Shown here: positions 1 to 8,511 of the stretch, in pieces | Position numbering within the stretch: the stretch's first letter is position 1 | Layout of the letters: each line of letters starts with the position of its first letter | Assembly (NCBI GenBank): GCA_016935615.1 | Contig: JAFGQO010000121.1 | Coordinates: 1-40,428 of the forward strand | Source: Bacteroidales bacterium | Lineage (GTDB): Bacteria > Bacteroidota > Bacteroidia > Bacteroidales > UBA10428 | DNA: 40,428 nt | Reading direction: 5' to 3' | Program-made: the position numbers and the translations under genes | The notes under the pieces: model-generated | The model's database searches: none | Seen by the model: the letters and a program-made list of their open reading frames with translations, nothing else | Told to the model about the DNA's origin: nothing

Positions 1-1
1 C

Positions 2-1279
2 TCCTACAACGAAAAGCAGAAGGAGTTCAATGAAAAGGAATACGCCGCATTACAAAAGGAGTACGACAGGCTGGGCGAAGAGATCCGGAAGCATAACAAA
101 CAGGTTCTTACTGAACTGGAAGCAAGGCAAAATGAGATAAATGATGAGAATTCAAAGTATCATAAAGCAATGCTTAAGCTGAACGAAAAAGAAGCCTTAC
201 GAATTGCCCGAACCAGAGAAAAGAAAGAAAAAATACAAGAAAAACAACGCAATGAGATCATAGCATATAATGAAAAACAAAAAGATATATTGGAAAAGAA
301 AAAACAAAACAGCGAAAAGGAATATGCCAGACACAGAAAGGAATTGATCTGGCATAACGAAAGAATGCTGGCACAAATTGATTTGCAGAAAGAACAAGTA
401 GCCGAAAATGATTCAAAATACAACAAGGATATTGATAAACAAAATGAGAAAGAACTTCAGCGTCTCGAAAAAAAAGTGAACAAGGAGAAAAAGCTTACTG
501 AAAAATACAGGAATGAGATAGCAATTTACAATGAAAAGCAAAAGGAATTAAGTGAAAAGGAATATACCCGGTTACAAAAAGAATATGAAAAACTGAGCGA
601 AGAGATCCGGAAGCACAACGAGCAAGTGCTGGCTGCACAACAGGCAAGACAGGATGAAATCGTTAATGCCGATTTGAAATACAACAGCGAGATCGCAGGG
701 CAGAATACAAAAGAAACAGAGCGGATAGCCCGCGAGCAGGAACAGAGGCTCAGGGAACAGGAAAAGATCAGTGCGGAGATAGCCGCCTGCAACGAAAAGC
801 AAAAGGAGTTGAGTGAGAAAGATTATTCTCAGCAAAAGCGTATGAATGATAAATATAGTTCTGGTATTCAAAAATATAACGATAAAGTAATAAGCGAACA
901 GCAAGCTGACAGAGAGAAGTTTTCAAAACAGTACGACAAGAATAAGAGTCTGGATAAATTCAACAAAAAGGAACAGAGGATCAGGGAAAAACAACTTACC
1001 AAACAAGAAAAAATCAGGCTAAAGGAAAGCAAACAAATACTAAGTTATAACCGGAAGATGATCAGAATTCAGGAAAAAGAACTCGTTGCAAAGCAAAAAG
1101 AGGCTGAGAGATTGAGCAGTCAGATAGCCAAATACAATCAAAAAGCGGAAGCCAGTAAAGCAAAAGCTCAGAAAAAGATCGAAAAAGGAAATGCCCGATA
1201 CAGCAAAAAAATCAATCAATTCAACGAAGTGAGCAAAAAGGACCAGGATAAAAAATCTGTAACAGAAGCTTCTGAATAG
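2..1279 (+). CDS. Coiled-coil repeat protein, 5' end outside the window
   Basis: The reading frame is open from the first complete codon at base 2, so the true start lies upstream and only the C-terminal ~425 residues are seen. The protein is extremely rich in Lys, Glu, Gln, Asn and Arg, with no hydrophobic segment in the visible part, and should be almost entirely alpha-helical coiled coil. A unit beginning YNEKQKE recurs with its Tyr (or Cys) codon at 5, 266, 527 and 788, exactly 261 bp (87 residues) apart, and a degenerate fifth copy (SYNRKM) has its Tyr codon at 1046. Each unit runs on into an EKEY...EEIRKHN-type stretch. The last ~40 residues leave the repeat and end in a short polar tail. 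The function is not recognisable; a filament, scaffold or spacer role is only an inference from composition. The next gene is on the opposite strand and convergent. Confidence 0.85.
   Translation, partial: SYNEKQKEFNEKEYAALQKEYDRLGEEIRKHNKQVLTELEARQNEINDENSKYHKAMLKLNEKEALRIARTREKKEKIQEKQRNEIIAYNEKQKDILEKKKQNSEKEYARHRKELIWHNERMLAQIDLQKEQVAENDSKYNKDIDKQNEKELQRLEKKVNKEKKLTEKYRNEIAIYNEKQKELSEKEYTRLQKEYEKLSEEIRKHNEQVLAAQQARQDEIVNADLKYNSEIAGQNTKETERIAREQEQRLREQEKISAEIAACNEKQKELSEKDYSQQKRMNDKYSSGIQKYNDKVISEQQADREKFSKQYDKNKSLDKFNKKEQRIREKQLTKQEKIRLKESKQILSYNRKMIRIQEKELVAKQKEAERLSSQIAKYNQKAEASKAKAQKKIEKGNARYSKKINQFNEVSKKDQDKKSVTEASE
5..1130 (+). repeat. 87-residue (261-bp) tandem repeat array inside the coiled-coil gene
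   Basis: Anchor codons at 5, 266, 527 and 788 are spaced exactly 261 bp apart, and a fifth at 1046 is 258 bp further on. At DNA level copies 1 and 3 are closer to each other than to copy 2: the stretch encoding GEEIRKHN near base 74 and SEEIRKHN near base 596 is almost identical. The array probably extends upstream of the window. Confidence 0.85.
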
Positions 1280-1468
1280 TTGAATGCGTCAGGACATATG
1301 ACTTCCTTCTTAATTTGAGTTTTTTTTAGTTAAGGTGAAAAAATAAATTGTAAATAAGAGTCACTAAAAACCAAATCACCGGATCCCATTTAAGTTGTAT
1401 TTTTAATTATGGAATTATAGATGATTTTAGGTCAAACTCATGATATTCCCGTTTGTAACTTTGTGAGT

Positions 1469-2467
1469 TTACCATAAATAATGAACGGGATCTTTAATGT
1501 ATTTGTCATATACAGCCTTAATCTGCATCATTATATCAGTATTCAGATCCGGCAAATCAAGTGCGTGAAGATTTGCAGTAATTTGTTCGGGTTTGGAAGC
1601 TCCGGGAATAACGCAACTGATTTCCTTATGCATAAGGATCCATTTTAAAGCAAAGGGAGCAAGGTTTTCCTGTCCGGGAAACAGTGATTTCAATTCTTCC
1701 ATTGCTTCAAGACCTTTATCATAATCAATTCCTGAAAATGTTTCTCCCTTGTCGAAGGCAACTCCGTCACGATTAAAATACCTGTGATCTCCTTTGTTAA
1801 ACGTAGTTTTTTTGCTATATGTTCCGGTTAATAATCCGCTTGCCAGAGGCACACGAACAATGATTCCAATATTTCTTTTTTTTGCTTCTCTGAAAAACAA
1901 TTCAGCCGGTCGTTGTCTGAACATATTAAAAATGATCTGAATAGTTGTGACATTAGGAAACTCAATGGCTTTCAGTGCTTCTTCAATTTTTTCAACACTT
2001 ACACCAAGGTTCAGAATTTTTCCTTCATGCTTTAATTTATCGAACAAATAAAAGATTTCAGGTCTGTAATATACTTCTGTCGGAGGGCAATGCAGTTGAA
2101 TCAGATCCAGGATTTCGATTTGCATTCTTTTCAAACTGTCTTCAACAAATTTGGTCAGGACAGCCGGTTTATAAGATTCGCTGATGTGCGGGTTTAATTG
2201 CCGGCCGCATTTGGTAGCTACATAAATTCGTTCCGAACGCTTTCTTAAAACACGTCCTATGGCTATTTCGCTTTCACCTTCGTTATAAACGTCAGCAGTA
2301 TCAATAAAATTTATTCCTTTGTCAATGGCATCATTTAATATTTTTTCAGCAAGCTTTTGGCTGAAATTGTCGCCCCATTTTCCTCCAACCTGCCAGGTTC
2401 CGAGGCTAAGCTCAGAAATAGTAAAATCAGTTTTTCCAAGTTTTCTGTAGTTCATAACATATATCAT
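1469..2467 (-). CDS. Aldo/keto reductase
   Basis: This is a 332-residue NAD(P)H-dependent oxidoreductase of the aldo/keto reductase superfamily, a TIM barrel that reduces aldehydes and ketones; the substrate is unknown. From this start the catalytic tetrad is visible as Asp56 and Tyr61 (in FIDTADVY), Lys86 (in VATKCG) and His126 (in LIQLH). The C-terminal IPGASKPEQI stretch fits the cofactor phosphate site. The ATG at 2467 overlaps the TGA of the upstream SDR gene in an ATGA junction, which suggests translational coupling. The family N-terminus usually begins at the later Met (MNYRKLGKT, start 2455), so that start is also plausible. No signal peptide, so cytoplasmic. Family is secure; physiological role is open. 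Confidence 0.93.
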   Translation of the reverse strand: MIYVMNYRKLGKTDFTISELSLGTWQVGGKWGDNFSQKLAEKILNDAIDKGINFIDTADVYNEGESEIAIGRVLRKRSERIYVATKCGRQLNPHISESYKPAVLTKFVEDSLKRMQIEILDLIQLHCPPTEVYYRPEIFYLFDKLKHEGKILNLGVSVEKIEEALKAIEFPNVTTIQIIFNMFRQRPAELFFREAKKRNIGIIVRVPLASGLLTGTYSKKTTFNKGDHRYFNRDGVAFDKGETFSGIDYDKGLEAMEELKSLFPGQENLAPFALKWILMHKEISCVIPGASKPEQITANLHALDLPDLNTDIMMQIKAVYDKYIKDPVHYLW

Positions 2468-3216
2468 TTATTTCTGTTAATGATAGCTGCACTTGCCTGT
2501 GCATTGGGCAGTACAAGCAAATCGGCAATGGTAACGTGTTGTGGTCTGCTTAATATGAACACTATGATTTCGGCAATATCCTCCGGTCGAAGTGGTTGCA
2601 TCCCTGAGTACACGTTTTTTGCTTTTTTTTCATCACCTTTAAAGCGGACAAGAGAAAACTCTGTTTCAACGAATCCGGGATGTATTACAGACACTTTGAT
2701 GTTGTATTCATTAAGATCAATACGCATTCCCCTGGTTATTGCGTCAACGGCAAATTTTGAAGCACAATAGACGTTCCCGGCAGGGTATACTTCTCTGCCG
2801 GCAACAGATCCGATATTAATGATATGCCCGTTTCTGTGTTTTACCATTCCCGGTAAAATTGTCCGTGAAACATAGAGTAGTCCTTTAACATTACTATCTA
2901 TCATTGCATCCCAGTCATCAAGATCACCTTTATCAACAGAACTTAGTCCGTGTGCATTTCCCGCATTGTTGATCAGTACATCAATAATCTGCCATTTTTT
3001 CTCCAGGCCTGAAATAGATTGAATTACCTGATTTCTGTCTCTGACATCAAAATGCAGGGAACATACATCAGTAGAATCTGAAAGATGTTTAACAAGCTCT
3101 TCGAGTCTTTCCTTTCTTCTTCCGCAAAGGATAAGGCGATAACCGTTTTTTGCCAGAAGAATGGCAGTTGATTTACCGATTCCAGATGTTGCACCTGTGA
3201 TGAGAACTGTTTTCAT
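2464..3216 (-). CDS. SDR-family NADP-dependent oxidoreductase, YdfG-like
   Basis: This 250-residue classical short-chain dehydrogenase has a Rossmann nucleotide site TGATSGIG at residues 7-14, NNAG at 83-86, and catalytic Ser137, Tyr150 and Lys154 (YCASK). The sequence around NNAG, the HIINIGS strand and the FSLVRFKGD segment strongly resemble E. coli YdfG, an NADP-dependent 3-hydroxy acid/serine dehydrogenase, so a hydroxy-acid or short polar alcohol substrate is a reasonable inference. Arg residues after the second beta strand (CGRRKER) fit NADP(H) preference. It is upstream of, and overlaps by 4 bp, an aldo/keto reductase, so the two are very probably co-transcribed. Confidence 0.93.
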   Translation of the reverse strand: MKTVLITGATSGIGKSTAILLAKNGYRLILCGRRKERLEELVKHLSDSTDVCSLHFDVRDRNQVIQSISGLEKKWQIIDVLINNAGNAHGLSSVDKGDLDDWDAMIDSNVKGLLYVSRTILPGMVKHRNGHIINIGSVAGREVYPAGNVYCASKFAVDAITRGMRIDLNEYNIKVSVIHPGFVETEFSLVRFKGDEKKAKNVYSGMQPLRPEDIAEIIVFILSRPQHVTIADLLVLPNAQASAAIINRNK

Positions 3217-3296
3217 TAGAATAAAATAATGTTATAGATCTGTTTTTCAAAGGTAAAAATTATAGATTCCAATCACACGAGATACATGAATTATAG

Positions 3297-4421
3297 TCAG
3301 AGTGTTTTCTCAAATATTCTGTATCGCTTGTACACAACACCACCCATTTTTTCAACTTCAGCTCTCATTTTTGTATTGTTCTCCAGAATAAGATGACTGT
3401 CAATAACTTTCAAGCCTGCTTTTTTTGCTTCTTCAAGCAAGCTGATACCCAATACCGAATCAAGTCCTAAATTTCGGAATGCAGGTTTTATTCCACCCAG
3501 AAGCAGATTCAATTGTCCGGTCTTTTTTTGTGATCTCAGAATATGAAAAAGTCCAAAGGGCAAAACTTTACCTTTGCATTTTTTAATTCCTTCACTAATA
3601 TCCGGCATGGAAAGAATAAAGGCCAACAATTCTTTATTCTCATTTTCAATTACCTTAATAAACTTTGGATCAAGGATAAAAAGATAACGATTTGCAAATT
3701 CTTTCATCTCCTTATCATTTAACGGTGAAAATGCAAAGATGTCTTTGAAGGTTTCATTCAATAGTTCAAAAACCGGTTTTACATAAGGTCGAAGTTGTCG
3801 GCGGGATGAAAAGTTAATGAGTCGGATCGACTTGTTGTTGCTTGTAACTCTGGTATGTATGTTTTTATAAAACAGAGGAAAAACTTCAGGTATCATTAAT
3901 TTGTATACAACTAAATCAATTTTTTTTGTATAGCCCGCTTTTTCCATGAATCGGATCATGAACGGAAAATTACAATTGGTTGCAATTACTACAGGTTCAT
4001 TGAATCCTTCTACTAAAAATCCCTGGGGATCCTTATCAGAGAATCCCAGAGGTCCAATCAGCTTTTTCATTCCGTTTTCTTTTGCCCACAATTCAATTCT
4101 GTTTATTAGGGCAAAGGCTACAGAAAAATCCTCATGAGTTTCCAGAAAACAAAATCGTCCTTCTTCTGCCTGATGCATCATATTGTATTTATGATGAATT
4201 ATACCCATGATACGACCAACGACAAGTTTTTCATGTTTGGCAATCAGCATCAGGGTATCTGATGAAGAAAAGGAATCATTTTTTTTTGAATTGAAGAACT
4301 TCAGATCATCCGAATATATCGGAGGCACCCAGTTCGGGTGAGCTTTGTGAATTTGATATGGCAGATTTATAAAAGACCTGAAATCCTTTTTTGTATTTAC
4401 TTCCTTAATTTCCAGGGTCAT
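3297..4421 (-). CDS. GNAT-like N-acyltransferase family protein (YghO-like)
   Basis: A 374-residue cytoplasmic protein without signal peptide or membrane segment. The opening (IHKAHPNWVPPI), the central GPLGFSDKDPQGFLVEGF segment and the late GGIKPAFRNLGL region match a family of two-part GNAT-fold proteins related to YghO of E. coli, common in Bacteroidota but without an established substrate. The C-terminal half carries the acetyltransferase-like helix (RNLGLDSVLGISLLEEAKKAG) and an ILENNTKM motif seen in this family. It is 80 bp upstream of the SDR gene on the same strand, so it may lead that operon. Divergent from the sensor kinase gene at 4619. Family assignment is from recalled similarity; activity is unproven. 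Confidence 0.8.
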   Translation of the reverse strand: MTLEIKEVNTKKDFRSFINLPYQIHKAHPNWVPPIYSDDLKFFNSKKNDSFSSSDTLMLIAKHEKLVVGRIMGIIHHKYNMMHQAEEGRFCFLETHEDFSVAFALINRIELWAKENGMKKLIGPLGFSDKDPQGFLVEGFNEPVVIATNCNFPFMIRFMEKAGYTKKIDLVVYKLMIPEVFPLFYKNIHTRVTSNNKSIRLINFSSRRQLRPYVKPVFELLNETFKDIFAFSPLNDKEMKEFANRYLFILDPKFIKVIENENKELLAFILSMPDISEGIKKCKGKVLPFGLFHILRSQKKTGQLNLLLGGIKPAFRNLGLDSVLGISLLEEAKKAGLKVIDSHLILENNTKMRAEVEKMGGVVYKRYRIFEKTL

Positions 4422-4504
4422 GTTGTATAATAATCATAGAATAGTCAATTTAAAGATAAAAAGAAATTTCGTTTCCTTGTTTATGTATGATTAAACCAAT
4501 GGTA

Positions 4505-4526
4505 TTTGAGTATTTCAATACTTAAA
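4505..4526. promoter_or_regulatory. 22-bp imperfect palindrome between divergent genes, candidate operator
   Basis: TTTGAGTATT and AATACTTAAA flank a 2-bp centre and are reverse complements at 9 of 10 positions. It sits about 84 bp beyond the start of the minus-strand GNAT-like gene and about 93 bp before the chosen start of the first sensor kinase. Dyads of this size often bind dimeric regulators, but AT-rich DNA yields such matches by chance. Confidence 0.3.
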
Positions 4527-4618
4527 ATGTACAGATTGTGAATACTTTAGTGTTATCAATGAATAGAAATAACAATTCAATTATTATATTTAACTTCATG
4601 GTATTATTGACTATTACT

Positions 4619-7600
4619 ATGTCTAAATCTTTTTTCATAGTTTTCTTTTACTTCATCTCATTGTATTCTTTTGCACAGGAAGAGAATAAAGCTTTTGCAA
4701 GAATCACTACAGAAGATGGACTTTCAGCCAGTTGGGTCCGGTGTATATACCAGGATAAATATGGGTTTATGTGGTTTGGAACAAGTGATGGACTCAACCG
4801 ATATGACGGATATGAAATTAGAGACTATAAACCCGATGATAAGGATCCAGGTGCGATCCTGAATGGAGCAATTAATTATATAGCTGAGAGGGAAGATGGA
4901 AAATTATGGATATGTACTGAGCGCGGGGTTGATATTTTTGACCGGGACAGGGATATATTCAATGAATTCTCCTATCTGAAAGATATCAGAGTTACTCATT
5001 TGTTGCGGGATCAGGAAAACAACTATTGGTTTGCAAGTTACTCGGGTTTATTTCGTTATAATCCGGACAAAGGCACAATGGTGAATTATCTGCATGATCC
5101 TGAAGACCATACCACCTTAAGTAACAATTCCATTGGGATCATCTATGAGGATCATCAAGGCAATTTGTGGATTGGAACCCAGAATGGGTTAAACCTATTT
5201 CATCCTGAAAATCAATCATTTACATGTTACAAGCAATCAAAGGAGAAAACATCAATTGGTGGAAATTATATACAAACAATAATTGAAGACAGTGAAGGCA
5301 GATTGTGGGTTGGAAATCTTGAGAGCGGCTTGGATCTGTTTGTCAATGCAAGTGCATTGCCTGAGAAAGGAATTTTTCAGCATGTTGTTACGGGGAGTGT
5401 AAGTGAATTGTTGATTGATAGTAAGAATCAGTTATGGATTGGCCATGGTTTAGGTTTTGGACTCAATATAATGAACCTGAACAGATTTTCTCCTGAAAAG
5501 AAAAATATCATTTATTCCTATAATTATGTTGATAATAATGCCAGAAGTCTGAGTGATGATGCAATTTCCGCCTTTTGCGAAGACAAAGATGGTGGTATTT
5601 GGATAGGGACATATGCAAGAGGGGTTAATTATTATAGTCCCTGGATGAAAAAATTTACCAGCATAGAACATATTCCGGGTGAATTGCAATCTTTAAGCGA
5701 TAATGTTGTGAATTACTTTCTTGAGGAAGGGAAGTATCTTTGGATAGCTACCGAAAACGGTTTGGGGCAATTCAACAAACAAACAAATCTGTATAAGAAT
5801 TATTTTCAGGAAGCCGGCAATTCAAAATCCCTGGGAGCAAATGGTGTCTTGTGTATTTATAAGGACAGTTATGATAACATTTGGATTGGAACATGGAACG
5901 GAGGATTGAATTTATACAACAGGAAGGAGGATAATTTTGTACGGTTTTTGCCTGATGAAAACTCAAAAGGATCCATAACGAGCAGAAATGTTTATGCAAT
6001 TCTGCAGGATAACAGAGGTTTTTTATGGCTGGGAACGAATGGAGGAGGTCTGAACAGGTATAATTATGAAACAGGAACATTTACTTGTTATATGCCTGAC
6101 CGCAATGATTCTTCAAGCATCTATAATAATGCAATAAATGATATATGTGTAACTTCAAATGGTGAATTGTACGTATCGACTTACCATTCCCTGGATAAAT
6201 TTCATTATTCTACCGGCAAGTTTTCTCATTATACTTATAGCAGAGAAGATTCAACAAGTATTACGGATGGAAATCTCCTGGATATTTTTGAAGACAGCAG
6301 ACACAATTTGTGGATCGGTACAACACGCGGTTTGAATTTTTTCGACAGGAAGACTCAAACATTTATTCATTATACCACAGAGGATGGTTTACCAAGTAAC
6401 ACAGTGCAGGCAATACTTGAAGATGGTCACGGGAATTTATGGTTAAGTACCAACAATGGAATTTCCCGGTTTGCTCAGGGTACAACCCTTCCGGATGATC
6501 CGGAATTTATAAATTATTCTTCGGAAGACGGATTACAGGGTAATGAATTTGTACGTCGATCTGCATTTTTAAGCAGCTCTGGCATTATGTATTTTGGAGG
6601 TACAAATGGTTACAGCTATTTTTATCCCGACAGCATCATTGAAAATCCAGTTCCTCCTGTTATTGTTCTCATCGATTTTCAGTTATCAGGCAGTGAAAAT
6701 TATAAGGAGATCCATTCGATACTGCAGGGAAAAGATGTGAACCTTGTTGATGAGATTGTATTGTCATACAAACAATCTGATTTTGTTATTAAATATGCAG
6801 CTTTGAACTATCTGAATTCAGAGAAAAATCAATATCAATACAAACTTGAAGGATATGAAGACAACTGGCATAATGCCGGCTCGCAAAGAACTGCAACATA
6901 CACCAATATTCAGCATGGCAGGTATACTTTTTTTGTTAGGGGAACTAACAATGACGGAGTCTGGTGTAATCAGGCCAAACGATTAAATATTGTTGTTAAA
7001 CCTCCGTGGTGGAAGACAATTGCATCCCGTATTTTCTTTTTTGTATTTATAATAGCTCTGGCTGCTTTGTTTTATAAAGTGCGATTTACCTTGCTCGAGA
7101 AGCAGAAACGTCTGCTGGAAAATATGGTCAAAGAGAGAACTGCTGAATTATCGGAAGCAAATGCCCTGCTGGAAGAAAGGCAGGAGGAAATATCCCTTCA
7201 AAATGAAGAGCTTGAAAAACATAGAAATCACCTTGAGCAACTTGTTGAAAAGCGAACAGAACAGTTAGAGGAAGCCCGTAAAATTGCAGAGGCATCTGAT
7301 AAATTGAAATCAGCCTTTCTTGCCAATATGAGTCATGAGATCAGAACGCCAATGAATGCTATTGTCGGATTTGCATCCATGTTAAAAGAAGATGATATTA
7401 GTTCTGAGGAGAAAGAAGAATTTATTGATATTATTATGAATAACAGTCAATCTTTATTGGTATTGATCAATGATATACTTGAAATCTCTCTTATTGAAGC
7501 AAACCAGCTAATTTTGAGTAAGGACCCTTTCAATGCCATAAAAATACTGGAAGAACTGGAAAGCTATTTCAAACTAAAGAATAGCAAAAAGCTGAAAATT

Positions 7601-8410
7601 GTTTTCGAGAACAGAAAAAAGAGAAAAGAATTAATTCTTTTTCATGATAGAACAAGGTTCAGACAAATCGTATCCAATTTGATCAACAACAGTTACAAAT
7701 ATACAGAAACAGGATCGATTAAGTTTGGATTCACTGTTTTGAAAAATGAAGTTAAATTTTATATTTCAGATACCGGTATTGGCATTAATGAAGCAGAATA
7801 TCAAAGAATTTTCGATTATTTTCATAAAATCGATAAAGGAGACAACAAACTTTACAGAGGGGCAGGAATAGGCTTATCCATTTGCAATAAACTTATTGAA
7901 TTGATGGGAGGGAAAATATGGCTTGACTCAAAAATCGGGAAAGGAACTACTTTTTATTTTACACTTCCCTATTCTGAAAAAAGAAGATCAATGCCTGTCA
8001 CGATACAAAAAGACCATGTAAAAGCAAAGTATGATTTGAAAGGGGCAACCATTCTGATTGCTGAAGATGAACCAACCAATTATCAATTGATAGATCGAAT
8101 TCTTAAACCTACCGGAGCGAGTATTATATGGGCAAAAAATGGAAAAGAAGCTGTTCTTTTTATAAAAGATAACAGTCATCTGAGGAGGCTGATTGTCCTG
8201 ATGGATATTAAAATGCCAATCATGAACGGAATAACAGCTAACGAAAAGATCAAGAAGATCAACAATGAAATTCCGGTAATTGCAGTAACTGCATATGCTC
8301 AAGCCAGGGATAAAGAAGAAATACTAAAACATGACTTTGTTGATTATATAGCCAAGCCACTGGATCCTGAGAAATTGCTGCAAGCTATTTTCAATCAATT
8401 GGTCAAATAA
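4619..8410 (+). CDS. Propeller-type hybrid sensor histidine kinase/response regulator, copy 1
   Basis: A 1263-residue inner-membrane hybrid two-component protein. A signal segment (to ~residue 19) is followed by 14 Reg_prop blades with the W-I/F-G-T...GL pattern, forming two seven-bladed periplasmic propellers, then a Y_Y_Y domain (~705-790), a TM helix (~797-820), a coiled coil, HisKA with His906 in SHEIRTP, HATPase (N-box ~1020, DTGIGI, GAGIGLS at ~1081) and a receiver with phospho-acceptor Asp1196 in LMDIKMP and Lys in AKPLD. The frame is also open to ATG 4559 and GTG 4538. I chose 4619 because it gives a normal signal peptide and exactly 36 residues to the DGLS motif, as in the paralogue downstream. 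Unlike the classical PUL regulators of Bacteroides it ends after the receiver and has no AraC-type helix-turn-helix. Confidence 0.93.
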   Translation: MSKSFFIVFFYFISLYSFAQEENKAFARITTEDGLSASWVRCIYQDKYGFMWFGTSDGLNRYDGYEIRDYKPDDKDPGAILNGAINYIAEREDGKLWICTERGVDIFDRDRDIFNEFSYLKDIRVTHLLRDQENNYWFASYSGLFRYNPDKGTMVNYLHDPEDHTTLSNNSIGIIYEDHQGNLWIGTQNGLNLFHPENQSFTCYKQSKEKTSIGGNYIQTIIEDSEGRLWVGNLESGLDLFVNASALPEKGIFQHVVTGSVSELLIDSKNQLWIGHGLGFGLNIMNLNRFSPEKKNIIYSYNYVDNNARSLSDDAISAFCEDKDGGIWIGTYARGVNYYSPWMKKFTSIEHIPGELQSLSDNVVNYFLEEGKYLWIATENGLGQFNKQTNLYKNYFQEAGNSKSLGANGVLCIYKDSYDNIWIGTWNGGLNLYNRKEDNFVRFLPDENSKGSITSRNVYAILQDNRGFLWLGTNGGGLNRYNYETGTFTCYMPDRNDSSSIYNNAINDICVTSNGELYVSTYHSLDKFHYSTGKFSHYTYSREDSTSITDGNLLDIFEDSRHNLWIGTTRGLNFFDRKTQTFIHYTTEDGLPSNTVQAILEDGHGNLWLSTNNGISRFAQGTTLPDDPEFINYSSEDGLQGNEFVRRSAFLSSSGIMYFGGTNGYSYFYPDSIIENPVPPVIVLIDFQLSGSENYKEIHSILQGKDVNLVDEIVLSYKQSDFVIKYAALNYLNSEKNQYQYKLEGYEDNWHNAGSQRTATYTNIQHGRYTFFVRGTNNDGVWCNQAKRLNIVVKPPWWKTIASRIFFFVFIIALAALFYKVRFTLLEKQKRLLENMVKERTAELSEANALLEERQEEISLQNEELEKHRNHLEQLVEKRTEQLEEARKIAEASDKLKSAFLANMSHEIRTPMNAIVGFASMLKEDDISSEEKEEFIDIIMNNSQSLLVLINDILEISLIEANQLILSKDPFNAIKILEELESYFKLKNSKKLKIVFENRKKRKELILFHDRTRFRQIVSNLINNSYKYTETGSIKFGFTVLKNEVKFYISDTGIGINEAEYQRIFDYFHKIDKGDNKLYRGAGIGLSICNKLIELMGGKIWLDSKIGKGTTFYFTLPYSEKRRSMPVTIQKDHVKAKYDLKGATILIAEDEPTNYQLIDRILKPTGASIIWAKNGKEAVLFIKDNSHLRRLIVLMDIKMPIMNGITANEKIKKINNEIPVIAVTAYAQARDKEEILKHDFVDYIAKPLDPEKLLQAIFNQLVK

Positions 8411-8511
8411 TATCTGTGGTTATTATACCCTTTTCCTGTTTATTACATATGAAATAAGTTACTTAAAGTGATTATTTTATTACCTTTCATAATGATTGTC
8501 AGAAATTGTTT

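Noticed and set aside
5-1130. Regularly spaced repeats that could suggest a CRISPR-like array
   Set aside because: The 261-bp period is far too long, the repeats are in frame without stops, and they vary as protein repeats do.
2357-2770. Plus-strand frame of 137 codons across the AKR/SDR junction
   Set aside because: It overlaps two well-supported minus-strand genes and has no coding signature of its own.
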